DNA of 64,000 nucleotides. Origin: Desertibacillus haloalkaliphilus. GTDB lineage: Bacteria; Bacillota; Bacilli; Bacillales; KJ1-10-99. Positions 8,904-18,580 of the stretch are shown here, one piece after another. The position numbers and the translations under genes were made by a program. The stretch is taken from NCBI RefSeq assembly GCF_019039105.1, contig NZ_JAHPIV010000014.1, forward strand, positions 1 through 64,000, read 5' to 3'. The notes beneath the pieces were generated by a model, which was given only the letters and a program-made list of their open reading frames with translations, was not told where the DNA came from and searched no databases. Position 1 is the first letter of the stretch; the number at the start of each line of letters is the position of its first letter.

Positions 8904-10463
8904 TTAAGTGTCGGATGATAATGACACTCGTTTATTAAAGAGTTTTTTCAAAAGGCTCCGATCTTCTTTTCGTTTCTTTTTTATAAACTCTTTTGGCAGA
9001 ATTTGTTCCAAAATAACTTCAATGAACTCATCAGACTTTGTATCGGGTTTCATCTCATCAAAAATATGTTTTCCATTAACCAGCGCCATAAAAACCAAGT
9101 CTTGATCAAACGGTGGAATCACATAAATCGGCTGATCTTGGAAAAGTTCGCGAACTAACTCATGATTTTGAATCTTCGGAGTAAAATGATTACCTATCAG
9201 TTTGGTCTTATCGTTTCTCATGAGGGAACGAGCAATGTGAAATCGTTCTTCATCCGACTCTTCCATGTGTTGAAGCCTCGAAAGATCATTCGGAAAAACT
9301 AAATGAATTTGGTCAGCAATATCGATCAAATCTTTAACAACGGGATGGTCCAAGTATCCTCCGACATCCACAATCGAAAATGGATTATTATGTATCGACA
9401 GTAACACTTTCACAAATGTTTCAAACTCAAGCTCATCTTCACTATAATTCGGCTCATTTGGATTTTTGACAATCAACTGCACACCTTCATGGACCCAAAA
9501 ATTATTCCGATTGGATTGGTTAAGAGATGTAAGAGTATCATCCTCTGACAGATACCTGTGAAAGATACTTTGATAATTTTCAACACGTAAATGACCTACA
9601 AAACGATCGTAAGTGTAAGGGTCCGCGTAAGGGTTCTCGACGTAGTTAACACCTAAATCGTAACCCTTCAATGCCCTCGATAATATATGAGCATAAAAGG
9701 TGGTTCCTACTCCGGAAAAAGGACTAGAAACTAATATTATTTTCGGTCTTATTGAAACACCGATGACCTTTTCAATTTGATTCGTAACGTTAAGTTTAAG
9801 TTCGCGCTTAATGACATTTTTTTCAACGACCTTTTTAACGACTTCACGCTTAAAGATAGGGCGCGATTGCGCCTTCTCCTGTTCCATCTTTTCTTCAGAA
9901 TTATTTGTTGAATTTATCGTTTGCTCTTGTTGATCCCTCGAAGTTGTTTCATTAACAACTGATGACTGTTCACCTTCTAGGTCATTTGACTCGTCAACAA
10001 CCTCACTTTGTTCATTACTCACTTCAATCTTCTCTTTGGTGCGTAGTTTAGCTACCCGTGAGTATCGAGGTTGATCTTCCAGCTGTTTGATCACTTCTTC
10101 CGAATCATCATTACCTCTGAAGATGTCTAGTACGTTACGATTCACCAATTCACTTAAAAATGGATCACCTTTGTCACGCTCACAGAAGAAAACGACTCGT
10201 ATCGTATCATCGTAAGATGTACGAAGTTTTTCTACGATTTGTAGCCATTCTACTTCTCGATCACTCATATCTTCATAATTAGAAGAGATATACCGATCAT
10301 GAAAGATAATCATATTAGGGCGCTCATCTTCAATGATTTCATCGAGATACTTTACGTGAACAGGTTCTTGTTTAATAACATAAAACCCATCCTTATTCGT
10401 GAGATGCCTCCGTAAAATCTCGTTGAATTTCGGCTCACCTAGCGCGAGTAATATTCGTTTCAT
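8904..10463 (-). CDS. Second CpaE/TadZ-like protein with long linker
   Basis: 519 residues. Residues 1-130 look like a receiver-like domain, 145-205 form an acidic Ser/Glu/Gln-rich linker, and 240-460 form a MinD-like ATPase with 'SSPFSGVGTT' (246-255) as the phosphate loop and 'FSIVDVGGYLD' as Walker B-like strand. The C-terminus is strongly basic. Two CpaE-like paralogues in one operon are unusual; they may form a heterodimer or mark different poles. Confidence 0.72.
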   Translation of the reverse strand: MKRILLALGEPKFNEILRRHLTNKDGFYVIKQEPVHVKYLDEIIEDERPNMIIFHDRYISSNYEDMSDREVEWLQIVEKLRTSYDDTIRVVFFCERDKGDPFLSELVNRNVLDIFRGNDDSEEVIKQLEDQPRYSRVAKLRTKEKIEVSNEQSEVVDESNDLEGEQSSVVNETTSRDQQEQTINSTNNSEEKMEQEKAQSRPIFKREVVKKVVEKNVIKRELKLNVTNQIEKVIGVSIRPKIILVSSPFSGVGTTFYAHILSRALKGYDLGVNYVENPYADPYTYDRFVGHLRVENYQSIFHRYLSEDDTLTSLNQSNRNNFWVHEGVQLIVKNPNEPNYSEDELEFETFVKVLLSIHNNPFSIVDVGGYLDHPVVKDLIDIADQIHLVFPNDLSRLQHMEESDEERFHIARSLMRNDKTKLIGNHFTPKIQNHELVRELFQDQPIYVIPPFDQDLVFMALVNGKHIFDEMKPDTKSDEFIEVILEQILPKEFIKKKRKEDRSLLKKLFNKRVSLSSDT

Positions 10464-10477
10464 CTACTCTCTCCCCT

Positions 10478-10648
10478 CTATGGACAACAAAAAAGGAGTT
10501 CCTGTGACATATTGAAAGAAACGAAGATATCTTCGTTAATTTCGATACGTCTGGGAACTCCAGTTCGTATTTCTGTTATTGTTTTTGAGAGTATATCCTC
10601 CCCTACGACAAGAGGAGGTCTTAAACTTTTTAGAAAGGATGTTTTCAT
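10478..10648 (-). CDS. Small protein of unknown function (56 aa)
   Basis: ORF of 56 codons in the 250-base gap between the HD-GYP gene and the second CpaE-like gene. The sequence MKTSFLKSLRPPLVVGEDIL... ends in ELLFCCP with two adjacent cysteines. No good ribosome site precedes the ATG, and upstream in-frame starts are no better. It is kept because it has no competing ORF and fits the operon. Confidence 0.4.
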   Translation of the reverse strand: MKTSFLKSLRPPLVVGEDILSKTITEIRTGVPRRIEINEDIFVSFNMSQELLFCCP

Positions 10649-10710
10649 CTGATCACAAATGAAAACGATTAGTGTATGTGTATATACATATGTTACCAAA
10701 CTATAAAAAC

Positions 10711-11307
10711 TCAGTCAATATCTATTTCTTTTAAACGGATAAGTTCAATAAAACGGTCTGTTAAAAACGGATCATACCAAGATCGCTTCCACTGTTCAAG
10801 TTCCTCTATAGCATGTGCAATCAACATCGAATTGCTATATTGCCGTTTAGAAACCATCGCATCATACGAATCAACAATTCGAAGCATTCGGCTGAACGTG
10901 TAAATCTCCCTGTCTGAAACGCTATACGGGTAGCCTGTCCCATCAAGGTTTTCGTGGTGTTGTTCAATAGCGGTTAATATAAAGAGATCAGTGACCCCAT
11001 GAGATTCTGCTATTCTTCTCCCTTCTATCGGATGCCCTTTAACACATTCCCATTCCTTGTTATTTAATCGTCCCTTTTTTCGAAGCACATCGATAGGAAC
11101 CAATAACTTACCGAGGTCATGTAAATACCCAATTTGATATAACACCTCTGCACCTTGAACAGGGTAATGTAAATACAAAGCGAAATCTTTCAATAACTGA
11201 GCGACTCTACATGAATGTTCATACGTATATGGATCATGGTTATTAAGCATAACCATGAGATCCGACCAACGGTTAACACTGTGCAATTCCTTCGTTTTAA
11301 TAGACAA
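10711..11307 (-). CDS. HD-GYP domain protein, putative c-di-GMP phosphodiesterase
   Basis: 198 residues, an almost isolated HD-GYP domain. Visible metal-site elements are H31, H63-D64 ('YLHDLGKL'), H92 ('KGHPIEG'), the signature 'HHENLDGTGYP' (117-127) and D146. HD-GYP proteins hydrolyse cyclic di-GMP. Its place inside a pilus operon suggests that the plasmid lowers or senses this second messenger while assembling its fibre; that link is inference. The TTG start follows AAAAGGTGG at a rather long distance. Confidence 0.85.
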   Translation of the reverse strand: MSIKTKELHSVNRWSDLMVMLNNHDPYTYEHSCRVAQLLKDFALYLHYPVQGAEVLYQIGYLHDLGKLLVPIDVLRKKGRLNNKEWECVKGHPIEGRRIAESHGVTDLFILTAIEQHHENLDGTGYPYSVSDREIYTFSRMLRIVDSYDAMVSKRQYSNSMLIAHAIEELEQWKRSWYDPFLTDRFIELIRLKEIDID

Positions 11308-11326
11308 GACGAACAGACACCACCTT

Positions 11327-12286
11327 TTATTCCATAAAGCTCATTCGGACAGGAGTTAAGCCTCCTTTTTTGGGAGCATAAAAACTATTAGCAATCCCCC
11401 TAGACCAAATATCTTCTTCTACACAAACCAAGGTGTGAAATGGTAATAAGTCAAGTAACAATGTTTTCTGAACGTGTTCGGCCAACGTTAAAGTAGAAGC
11501 AAACACAACGACAACCGTAGGATTTTTTTCTAGTCCATTAATAGGTAGGTTCCCGTATTGTTCATGAACAGCTTTCCACATCTGAAACTTATTCGTTAAA
11601 AATCGTTTAAAATCCCTTCCTGTTTGGACCCGTTCAAAAGCAAAGTTCAATACGCCTTGCGGTGTATCGACTTCTCCTACTCCAAATAGTTTTGTTAGCA
11701 TTGGATTATGATTCATGACGGCATTCCATTTCCAATTTTTGAGGATCATCTTTTCTGCAAGCTGACAACGTATTTCATTCGCTGCTACATAACGCTGAAC
11801 TGTTCGTAAGCCTAATCGTTCCCACTTATCAGGTAGCATAAAGAACATATGGCTATAATAGTGCTTTAAGATTTTAAAACCAGCGATACCTAAAGTAAAC
11901 GGAGCGGGATGCTTCTCTTCGTGCAAATCACTTTTAACGAGCCAACGCTCTACCAATCCCTTTTCGCGCATACGGTTTAAGCGATTAGTCACTTTTGAAT
12001 AAGACAATTGACTCGTCATATACCGCTTCATCTGATTTTCGTTTGCACAAATGGCATCGCCCAAGACTTTAAGAATTTGAAAGTCCTCTTCACTCAGCAG
12101 TCTCCGCTTCATCATTCGAATAACTTCTTCGGTCGTCGTAATCGGGTCATAACGTTTGGGGTGAACCTTACCACCATTCACAGTAGGGTCATCCCAAAAT
12201 GGTACATGACCATCTTTAGTGTACCAATACTGATACTCCACCTTATTATCAGGCGTTAAAGGTTCAGTTGTTTTTTGTTCCGTCAT
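11327..12286 (-). CDS. Winged-helix protein resembling Replic_Relax family
   Basis: 319 residues. Residues 60-130 form a plausible winged helix ('LSEEDFQILKVLGDAICANE', 'VTNRLNRMREKGLVERW'), followed by a conserved-looking alpha/beta domain. The layout resembles the replication-relaxation family of Firmicute plasmids and the protein encoded at 16450-17775. No catalytic Tyr or His cluster is evident. It starts at the stop of the S1 gene, so the two are likely translationally coupled. Confidence 0.5.
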   Translation of the reverse strand: MTEQKTTEPLTPDNKVEYQYWYTKDGHVPFWDDPTVNGGKVHPKRYDPITTTEEVIRMMKRRLLSEEDFQILKVLGDAICANENQMKRYMTSQLSYSKVTNRLNRMREKGLVERWLVKSDLHEEKHPAPFTLGIAGFKILKHYYSHMFFMLPDKWERLGLRTVQRYVAANEIRCQLAEKMILKNWKWNAVMNHNPMLTKLFGVGEVDTPQGVLNFAFERVQTGRDFKRFLTNKFQMWKAVHEQYGNLPINGLEKNPTVVVVFASTLTLAEHVQKTLLLDLLPFHTLVCVEEDIWSRGIANSFYAPKKGGLTPVRMSFME

Positions 12287-13185
12287 TAGTTAAATAGAAA
12301 TGAGCCTGGGTCTGCAAGCTCTTTTTTTCCATTGGGGTAATTTACGATTACGACTCGCGCACGTCTGCGTTCAGTATCTACACTTTTAAGTCTGCATGTA
12401 ACGACCTCGCCGACAAAAGGCTCCTCTAAATGTCGAGGTTTCTCCGCTTTCACTCGAACACCTAAATCGAGTTGGACAAAAATCCCATGTACATCATCCA
12501 CATCATCAACTTTACCTGCCATAAAATCATCCACATAGTTTTCTAACTCAATAAACGGGTCTACAAACGTGTCTTTGCGGCTAACACGAATCACACCACT
12601 CTCCCGATTGAAGTGAAGCACTTTGACATTAATAACTTGACCACGATTGAAAATGGTTTCTACATCAGCAATATAATCATAGTCCCAATCTTTTTTATCC
12701 ATATATGTTTCTGTTCCTTGTACCTTTATAAATAGGTTCCCTGTCGCTGGGTTATGACTTTGTACGACACCCTCAAACACTTCATCTTGTAGTTTCCCTT
12801 CTTTGTCGAGAAACTCCAGCATATCCCAGAACTGCTCACTCTTCTGTTGTTCAGCTTTTTTGACGCTAACGAACGCAATACGGTTCTGCAAGTCAATATG
12901 ATCAACAACAAACTCTCTTTGTTGACCGACAAATTTCACTAAAGACTTGTATTGGTATTCAGCAAATTCTTCGACTAAGCAATAGACTTTCGTGTTACCA
13001 CGAGTAAGTAAAATCACAACTTGCACTTCTTTTTCAACTATCTCCCCTGTCTCATCATCTAACACTGGAAGTGTACGTATACCCAAGTTTTTAACGACAC
13101 CGACACCCATTTCATTGTTTCGATCTAACTTTGTTAATTCATTAATTTGTTCATTACTAAGAACCTCTAATTCTTTTGCACTCAA
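12286..13185 (-). CDS. S1/OB-fold RNA-binding protein
   Basis: 299 residues from a TTG at 13185 that lies 8 bases after GGAGG; the longer reading frame to 13224 lacks a ribosome site. At least two S1-like barrels can be read: 'VFEGVVQSHNPATGNLFIKV' with 'GQVINVKVLHFNRESGVIRV', and a later 'VHGIFVQLDLGVRVKAEKP' with 'GEVVTCRLKSVDTERRRARV'. S1 domains bind single-stranded RNA. It is the first gene of the pilus operon, just after a class I leader, and is a candidate trans-acting factor for the leader hairpins (inference). Confidence 0.75.
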   Translation of the reverse strand: MSAKELEVLSNEQINELTKLDRNNEMGVGVVKNLGIRTLPVLDDETGEIVEKEVQVVILLTRGNTKVYCLVEEFAEYQYKSLVKFVGQQREFVVDHIDLQNRIAFVSVKKAEQQKSEQFWDMLEFLDKEGKLQDEVFEGVVQSHNPATGNLFIKVQGTETYMDKKDWDYDYIADVETIFNRGQVINVKVLHFNRESGVIRVSRKDTFVDPFIELENYVDDFMAGKVDDVDDVHGIFVQLDLGVRVKAEKPRHLEEPFVGEVVTCRLKSVDTERRRARVVIVNYPNGKKELADPGSFLFN

Positions 13186-13340
13186 AATTAAAACCTCCAT
13201 TGTTCTAATTGACAACAATACCACTCAGAAAAACTCTCAAAATCCATAAATAAATCTCTAGCACGTATATTCATAATTTAGAATAAAAAAGAAACATTAG
13301 TGAGAAATAGACAGCAATCCAACCACTCTCCTTATGCAAT

Positions 13341-13414
13341 AAAAAAAACGCCCTGATTGCATGTGTAATAGAAGGCAAACTTTGCCTTATTAAACAAACA
13401 ATCAGGGCGTCCTG
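13341..13414 (-). promoter_or_regulatory. Class I leader terminator hairpin (copy F)
   Basis: Minus-strand RNA GGACGCCCUGAUUG, an inner GGCAAA/UUUGCC hairpin, then CAAUCAGGGCG and eight U. It lies in the 320-base gap between the coupling-protein gene and the S1 gene, about 155 bases before the S1 start. The remaining leader (13186-13340) has no convincing gene; a GTG-started ORF of a few codons follows AAGGAG. Confidence 0.72.
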
Positions 13415-13508
13415 TATTGTGAACTATTTTTTATTGTTTATGTTTATATCTACAAATTACTAGATTCAATGTAAAAAATCAAGAAAAAAAGGAAAAATGA
13501 AGTAAATG

Positions 13509-16466
13509 CTAGTTGGTGGTAGAATCACCCTTTTCTGTTTCCTTTTCGATATCATTTTTCAGATCTTTATAAAGCTGGTCTGAAGGATTCTTCCCATTAC
13601 CGATACCGAGTTCTTCAAATGATAGAGCATCTTCTTCCTCATCTCCTTGATCATCATTCATTTGATCCCCTGTGTGATCATCTTGTAGTTCACTTGGTTT
13701 AATTTCCACCACCTCATCATCACCATCACTACTTTTACGTGCTTCATATAAAGACTTCAAATTGACCGAACGTATACATTCCTTCTTATCTTCACATTCA
13801 TCGTTTTCACCTTCTGTTTGTTGAGATGTGATTTGATTTTTCCCTCTTGGTAGAAATGCCGTGTAATCCTCATGTGAAGATGGTGCTTGCGTATTTGTAT
13901 CATCTGTGTCGTTCGATGGCTTGTTGTGTGCTGCCCCCTCAGACATTGGTTCTCCCGTGTGACTAGTGGTATCGTTTTTCACATTTGAGCCGTCTACAGT
14001 ATCATCACCACGACCATCCGACTTCATCGCATGATTATCCTCTTCATCTTTTGAATGAGACATCGATTTTTCTTTAGTTGGTTTAGATTCAGTTGTTGCT
14101 GCCACCTCATCATTCATCCGTTTTCGAATTCTTTTAGCAGGACGAGGATCAGAGAAACGTTGAATTACCTCTTTATTCTCTTTATCATCTTTATCCTTAT
14201 CAGCACTCATCGTTGGTTGTTCTTCCTCTTCAACAACAAATTCCTCTAAACGCTCTTCCTCCTCATTTGTTTCATTGAAATATTCCTCTCTTTCTATTAA
14301 CCAATACTGACCCTCTGATTGATCCACAGTCACCTTTGCTTCTGCAAATTCGCTTTTCGGAACAAAATTTGCTTTGATTTGACGGACTGGAAGTGTACGA
14401 TTATGGTCCACTAGACGAACAGAACAAACAAAAGCATCTTGGTAGATTAAATCGTTCGGTGTCATGATAGCTTCGTCTTCCTCAACAAAGTTTACACCAA
14501 CCCGACGCATCGGATTATCTTGTAACGGTGATATGGTTTGTGTCGATTCACTTTCACGAAAGACCGTCCGTTCACCAAAAGTCTTAGAAAATAGTTCCGC
14601 ATCCGCTTCGGCTATACCACCGTAAACAAACTGATGACGTAACGTAGCAAGTAACGTTTGTAAATACGTCTTACCATATTGATCTTCGAGTTGAGCAATG
14701 GTCTGACAAACAATACTAATAATCACCTTATATTTACGAGATTGTGCAGGGAACTCCTTGAATTCTCGATAACTATAGTCTGGAAATTCATCTACTAAAA
14801 TATGATGATACGCTGAATCATTTGGCTTTCGTCTAAATACGGCATTTTGTAAGGATAACAACGCAATCTTCCCTAAAATATTAGATAACTCAGCCATTTC
14901 ACCCTTTGCTGAGTTTACTAATAAGACACCGCCAAACTCTAAGTGTTGATCGAAATCGAAGTCACTATGACCAAACAATACTCGCCTCATTAATATATTG
15001 GATGCAATATCATTAAGCTGGTTACGCAAACCCATGACATACTCTTCTTTTGCATCATAGTATTGTTGCTGGCCGTAATATGGACTTTCGGCATCTTTTA
15101 TAAGTACAGCTTGTTCACCGTGGACGGTTCGGTCCATTTTCGGCAGGAGGTTCATATCAAACCAATCATCAATCCCTTGAACAATCTTCCAATGATTCCG
15201 TTCATCCCGATCTTGAATGTCATCAATTCCGTCTGGAATCCGTTTCTTTAAATTCTCATGCATAACTCGAACACGTTGAGGGTTATTGTACATATCGATC
15301 AAATCATCCATCGTTGGTGTTACATCTGGATTATTCAATTTTAATAGGTAGATATAGTGTTTAAAATGATTTCGTTGCGATTGCTCGAAGAAAGGATTGT
15401 CAGAGGCTTCTGACAGTCCTTGCATCACCATTGTAAAAATTTCAGCTACTTTATCAACTGGTCCACGTAAAGGATTGATCGATTTCGTATTTGGATTCGT
15501 CGGATCGATATAATAAATAGCTTCCTCGGGAATACCATGAGCCAAACATAATTGGTACGTTTTATCGCACAGATCCTTCGATGGCTCGATGACACTTATA
15601 CCATTCACATATTTCCCTTTAACTTCTTCCGTATGATAATCCTGTTTAGCATATTCTTCTCTAAAGTTATTAATAAACTTAGCCATATGATGTAAATCTT
15701 GATTAAGAATCGGCAAAACTAATGCAGCTGTTTTCCCTGAGCCAATCGGACCTATAATAGCAGAATTTAAGTTCCGGTCTTTACCAGGCTGAATGACCAT
15801 CTCATTTGTTTCTACATTTGGACCAATCTCTACATCAGGGCTATACTCTGATTCTTGTGCACCAAAAAACTTTTGTGCAAAACGCGTAAAAAATCTTGGG
15901 GTATAGACCCACTCCGCAAAGATTTCATTTGTTCTTTGATAGTGCTTTGTATACAAATACCCTAACCATTGCAAGATTAGATAAACAAAAATGGTTGGTA
16001 ATGCCATGAATAACAACATTAGATTTTCGGATTCTCGAATTAACACCTGTTGCATGGTTAGATTATTGAGATCTACACTGTTGGCCTTTTCTAAATAGTA
16101 TGGAACAAATCGACTGTGTATCGGCTGCGTAGCATTCCATAAAAACTGGACCGAGACTCCAAGTAGCATAACTCCAAAGAATATCCATCTCCAAAATAAC
16201 GATTGATACTCTTTAACGCGGGTTGCTAATGCCCATGTAAGAGGTAAAAGCATGATAGCTACAATTAATTCAAGCATTGATCGCTCTGTCGGCACCCCTA
16301 TAAAGGGAATATGGCTGAAACTATGTTCCGCCGGATAAATAAATAGATAGACTAACTTGGAAGTCCCTCTCACCAACATCCATACTGATAAGCCAAACAG
16401 AACGGTGATGAGCAAGAAAGGAAAACGAGTTTTCGTAAATTGAGACATTTTATTCATTAAAATCAA
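13509..16466 (-). CDS. virD4: VirD4/TraG-type coupling protein with acidic tail
   Basis: 985 residues. Four N-terminal membrane helices (about 15-35, 62-82, 92-110, 148-172) precede the motor domain, with Walker A 'GPIGSGKT' (239-246) and Walker B 'ILVDEF' (556-561). Residues 730-985 are a low-complexity Glu/Asp/Ser-rich tail that is not part of the usual core and may bind relaxosome or effector partners. The TTG at 16466 is 9 bases after AGGAG and overlaps the upstream gene by 17 bases. It should recruit the nicked plasmid strand to the secretion channel. Confidence 0.9.
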   Translation of the reverse strand: MILMNKMSQFTKTRFPFLLITVLFGLSVWMLVRGTSKLVYLFIYPAEHSFSHIPFIGVPTERSMLELIVAIMLLPLTWALATRVKEYQSLFWRWIFFGVMLLGVSVQFLWNATQPIHSRFVPYYLEKANSVDLNNLTMQQVLIRESENLMLLFMALPTIFVYLILQWLGYLYTKHYQRTNEIFAEWVYTPRFFTRFAQKFFGAQESEYSPDVEIGPNVETNEMVIQPGKDRNLNSAIIGPIGSGKTAALVLPILNQDLHHMAKFINNFREEYAKQDYHTEEVKGKYVNGISVIEPSKDLCDKTYQLCLAHGIPEEAIYYIDPTNPNTKSINPLRGPVDKVAEIFTMVMQGLSEASDNPFFEQSQRNHFKHYIYLLKLNNPDVTPTMDDLIDMYNNPQRVRVMHENLKKRIPDGIDDIQDRDERNHWKIVQGIDDWFDMNLLPKMDRTVHGEQAVLIKDAESPYYGQQQYYDAKEEYVMGLRNQLNDIASNILMRRVLFGHSDFDFDQHLEFGGVLLVNSAKGEMAELSNILGKIALLSLQNAVFRRKPNDSAYHHILVDEFPDYSYREFKEFPAQSRKYKVIISIVCQTIAQLEDQYGKTYLQTLLATLRHQFVYGGIAEADAELFSKTFGERTVFRESESTQTISPLQDNPMRRVGVNFVEEDEAIMTPNDLIYQDAFVCSVRLVDHNRTLPVRQIKANFVPKSEFAEAKVTVDQSEGQYWLIEREEYFNETNEEEERLEEFVVEEEEQPTMSADKDKDDKENKEVIQRFSDPRPAKRIRKRMNDEVAATTESKPTKEKSMSHSKDEEDNHAMKSDGRGDDTVDGSNVKNDTTSHTGEPMSEGAAHNKPSNDTDDTNTQAPSSHEDYTAFLPRGKNQITSQQTEGENDECEDKKECIRSVNLKSLYEARKSSDGDDEVVEIKPSELQDDHTGDQMNDDQGDEEEDALSFEELGIGNGKNPSDQLYKDLKNDIEKETEKGDSTTN

Positions 16467-17775
16467 TATCTACCACTCCTTTCCTAAACGGAGAAGTAGA
16501 TTTGTAAAACTTCGGCTCTTCAAAAAATGTATCTAAATTTTTGTAGTCTGAGAAAAGGACGCCTTTGAAAGTCTTACCTATATTATCAGAACTCAACTCC
16601 CCTGGTGTCTCATATATACAAAGCAAGCGATCTACAAGGAATGGATAAGAGCCCGTCACCATTTGTTTATGTAAGAAACTTAATTTCTCTAAGCTCATGT
16701 TATGACCTTCTCTCATCATAAGTAAAACCCATTTTTCACTTTGGCCTGTTCTAGGTTCCACCACTTCTACAATCCCATCTGGAGAAAGGTGATGATTTAA
16801 TTTATCAATATATTCATCACTTCCTCCCCAAAGGCGAAAATCAAAATGAAAGTGATCATTTTGTGATACAGCTTCAACAATTTTCTTAATTTCATTTTTC
16901 AGATAACTTTTATCGTATTTAATAGAATCAGAATCATATAATAGTTGATCGACTAATCGATGAGCACGTTCTAACTGGACGACGTAGACTTCAAGATGAG
17001 AACGGCGTAACTTATCTAATTTATTTAAAGAGTCTCTAATGTTAGAGATCCTCTTATTACGATTCATCCTATAGCTACGAGTAGGAATAGAATCATCCAT
17101 CAATGCAATTAATACGGTATGGTTTTCATTTGGTCTTTGGTCCAACAATTTAATATAAGCTAGCACCTTTAATTCGAGTTCTTTTATATCTTCACTTCCA
17201 CTATCTACTTCAACATTAACAAATCTGTTTTCTTTTTTGAAAATCCAGTCAGGTACAATCAGCCTAGATGAAGGATTTTTATTATCCCAATAAACATATT
17301 TATGTGGCGATAATGATTCAACCTTATAACCTAAAGTTCCATCATCATTTTCTAAACGATTAGTAACTAATGTCCGAATGACTATTTCATTTATAGAGAA
17401 CGTATGCTCAATATATTTGGTAATTGAGTTCGCCCCCATACTTATAGCTTTATAAGAACTAAAGGAATCCAATATCAATCCTTCTTCAACTAAACAATCA
17501 ACACACTTTTTAGTAACTTGATAATACTTAAAGATAAACCCATCATTACCTAATACGTATTCGTAAGAATCTATAAATCCAATAGATTCTAACTTAAATA
17601 AACGGTTACGAATTGAATTCTCATTAAAATTGTTACCACACTGAACTAAAAAATAAATGATTTGTTTCGTAGTTAAAAATCGGTTATTCAATAAAATTTT
17701 AATTAGATCAATTTCTAAGGCACTTAACCATACACCTCTTCGATTGTTCGCAATCGATAACTTAAATCTTTTCAA
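16450..17775 (-). CDS. Putative mobilisation protein, Replic_Relax-like
   Basis: 441 residues from TTG 17775 (GGTGGG 5 bases upstream). The N-terminal winged helix ('LSALEIDLIKILLNNRFLTTKQ', residues about 20-80) is followed by a domain with 'IVPDWIF...VNVEVDSGSE', a PD-(D/E)xK-like arrangement. This is the general plan of the Replic_Relax family encoded beside TraG/VirD4 genes on Firmicute plasmids. It overlaps the coupling-protein gene, supporting a relaxosome role. No relaxase HUH or two-tyrosine motif was found, so relaxase activity is unproven. Confidence 0.55.
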   Translation of the reverse strand: MKRFKLSIANNRRGVWLSALEIDLIKILLNNRFLTTKQIIYFLVQCGNNFNENSIRNRLFKLESIGFIDSYEYVLGNDGFIFKYYQVTKKCVDCLVEEGLILDSFSSYKAISMGANSITKYIEHTFSINEIVIRTLVTNRLENDDGTLGYKVESLSPHKYVYWDNKNPSSRLIVPDWIFKKENRFVNVEVDSGSEDIKELELKVLAYIKLLDQRPNENHTVLIALMDDSIPTRSYRMNRNKRISNIRDSLNKLDKLRRSHLEVYVVQLERAHRLVDQLLYDSDSIKYDKSYLKNEIKKIVEAVSQNDHFHFDFRLWGGSDEYIDKLNHHLSPDGIVEVVEPRTGQSEKWVLLMMREGHNMSLEKLSFLHKQMVTGSYPFLVDRLLCIYETPGELSSDNIGKTFKGVLFSDYKNLDTFFEEPKFYKSTSPFRKGVVDIDFNE

Positions 17776-17806
17776 CTTATCCCACCAACCTTTCAACAAT
17801 AAAAAA

Positions 17807-17868
17807 GGCCTCGAAGATACTACCTATACTGCAAGTATAGGATAAGAATCTCCGAGACCTTCGGTAGA
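17807..17868 (-). promoter_or_regulatory. Leader terminator hairpin before the mobilisation operon
   Basis: Minus-strand RNA AAGGUCUCGGAGAU...AUCUUCGAGGCCUU then six U, with an inner CUAUACUUGCAGUAUAG hairpin. The long, slightly mismatched stem ends about 30 bases before the TTG start. It has the same location and plan as class I leaders but lacks the GGGACGCC core. Confidence 0.65.
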
Positions 17869-18119
17869 CTTATATTAAATATATAATAAATATAACCAAT
17901 ACAACAATAAATGTAAAGACCAACAGAGTGTATAAAGATACACAAAAAATAATTAAAATACAAACGACTGAAACAAAAAGTGATTGGAGATTAATGATCA
18001 GTATTCTGACAACCAAATTGATGATTCTTTAAAAAATAGAAACTCAAATTCTCCAAGGAGTCTCTATGCTGAAAGTCCAATTTTCATTGATGTATCAGTA
18101 CCTGGAATATATGAGCCCA

Positions 18120-18195
18120 TTCATATACCCAAGTTCATATACTTTTGCTGACTTATCTATATGAACTTGGGTATATGAACTTGGGTGTATGAACC
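18120..18195 (+). repeat. 14-bp repeat array, candidate centromere or oriT
   Basis: Unit ATATGAACTTGGGT occurs twice head-to-tail at 18159-18172 and 18173-18186, with a partial unit after it. The exact reverse complement is at 18127-18140 with a partial unit before it. The two halves face each other around an 18-base spacer. It lies in the gene-free 17869-18580 stretch between the mobilisation operon and the partition genes. Confidence 0.7.
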
Positions 18196-18512
18196 ATCAC
18201 ATAGGGATCAATTTTTATTCATACTTTATAAATAAAAAAGAGAACTCGATTAAGAACAAAACAGAAATTATTACTATTAATCCTTTTTTCGGTACCACCC
18301 TTTAACACGTTTATCACTGCTATGTTGAGTTGGAAAAGATTTAGGACACCGCTTCAACAAACAACAGTAAGGGACTAAATCACTTACAGTCATTCATAAT
18401 CATTTACAAGCATTTACAATAGTTTATTTTAGATGGAAAGGTAGTACTTCTTTCATCAATCCGTACAAGAAACTAAATAAATGTAGTTACAGAACATATT
18501 TATTAACGCAAA

Positions 18513-18541
18513 AAATGCTTGTAAATGATTTACAAGCATTT
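18513..18541 (-). terminator. Palindromic hairpin after the partition operon
   Basis: AAATGCTTGTAAAT-g-ATTTACAAGCATTT is a perfect 14-bp inverted repeat with a one-base centre, 40 bases past the stop at 18581. Half-copies (TTTACAAGCATTTACAA) occur at 18402-18419, so it may also be a protein-binding repeat rather than only a terminator. Apart from this and the array at 18120-18195, nothing else is seen in 17876-18580. Confidence 0.5.
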
Positions 18542-18580
18542 ATGATAAGTTATAACATGAGATATCGTAATTTTTTCTAC

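Noticed and set aside
18120-18195. Possible CRISPR array
   Set aside because: The repeats are only 14 bases, abut without spacers and include an inverted copy; no cas genes are present.
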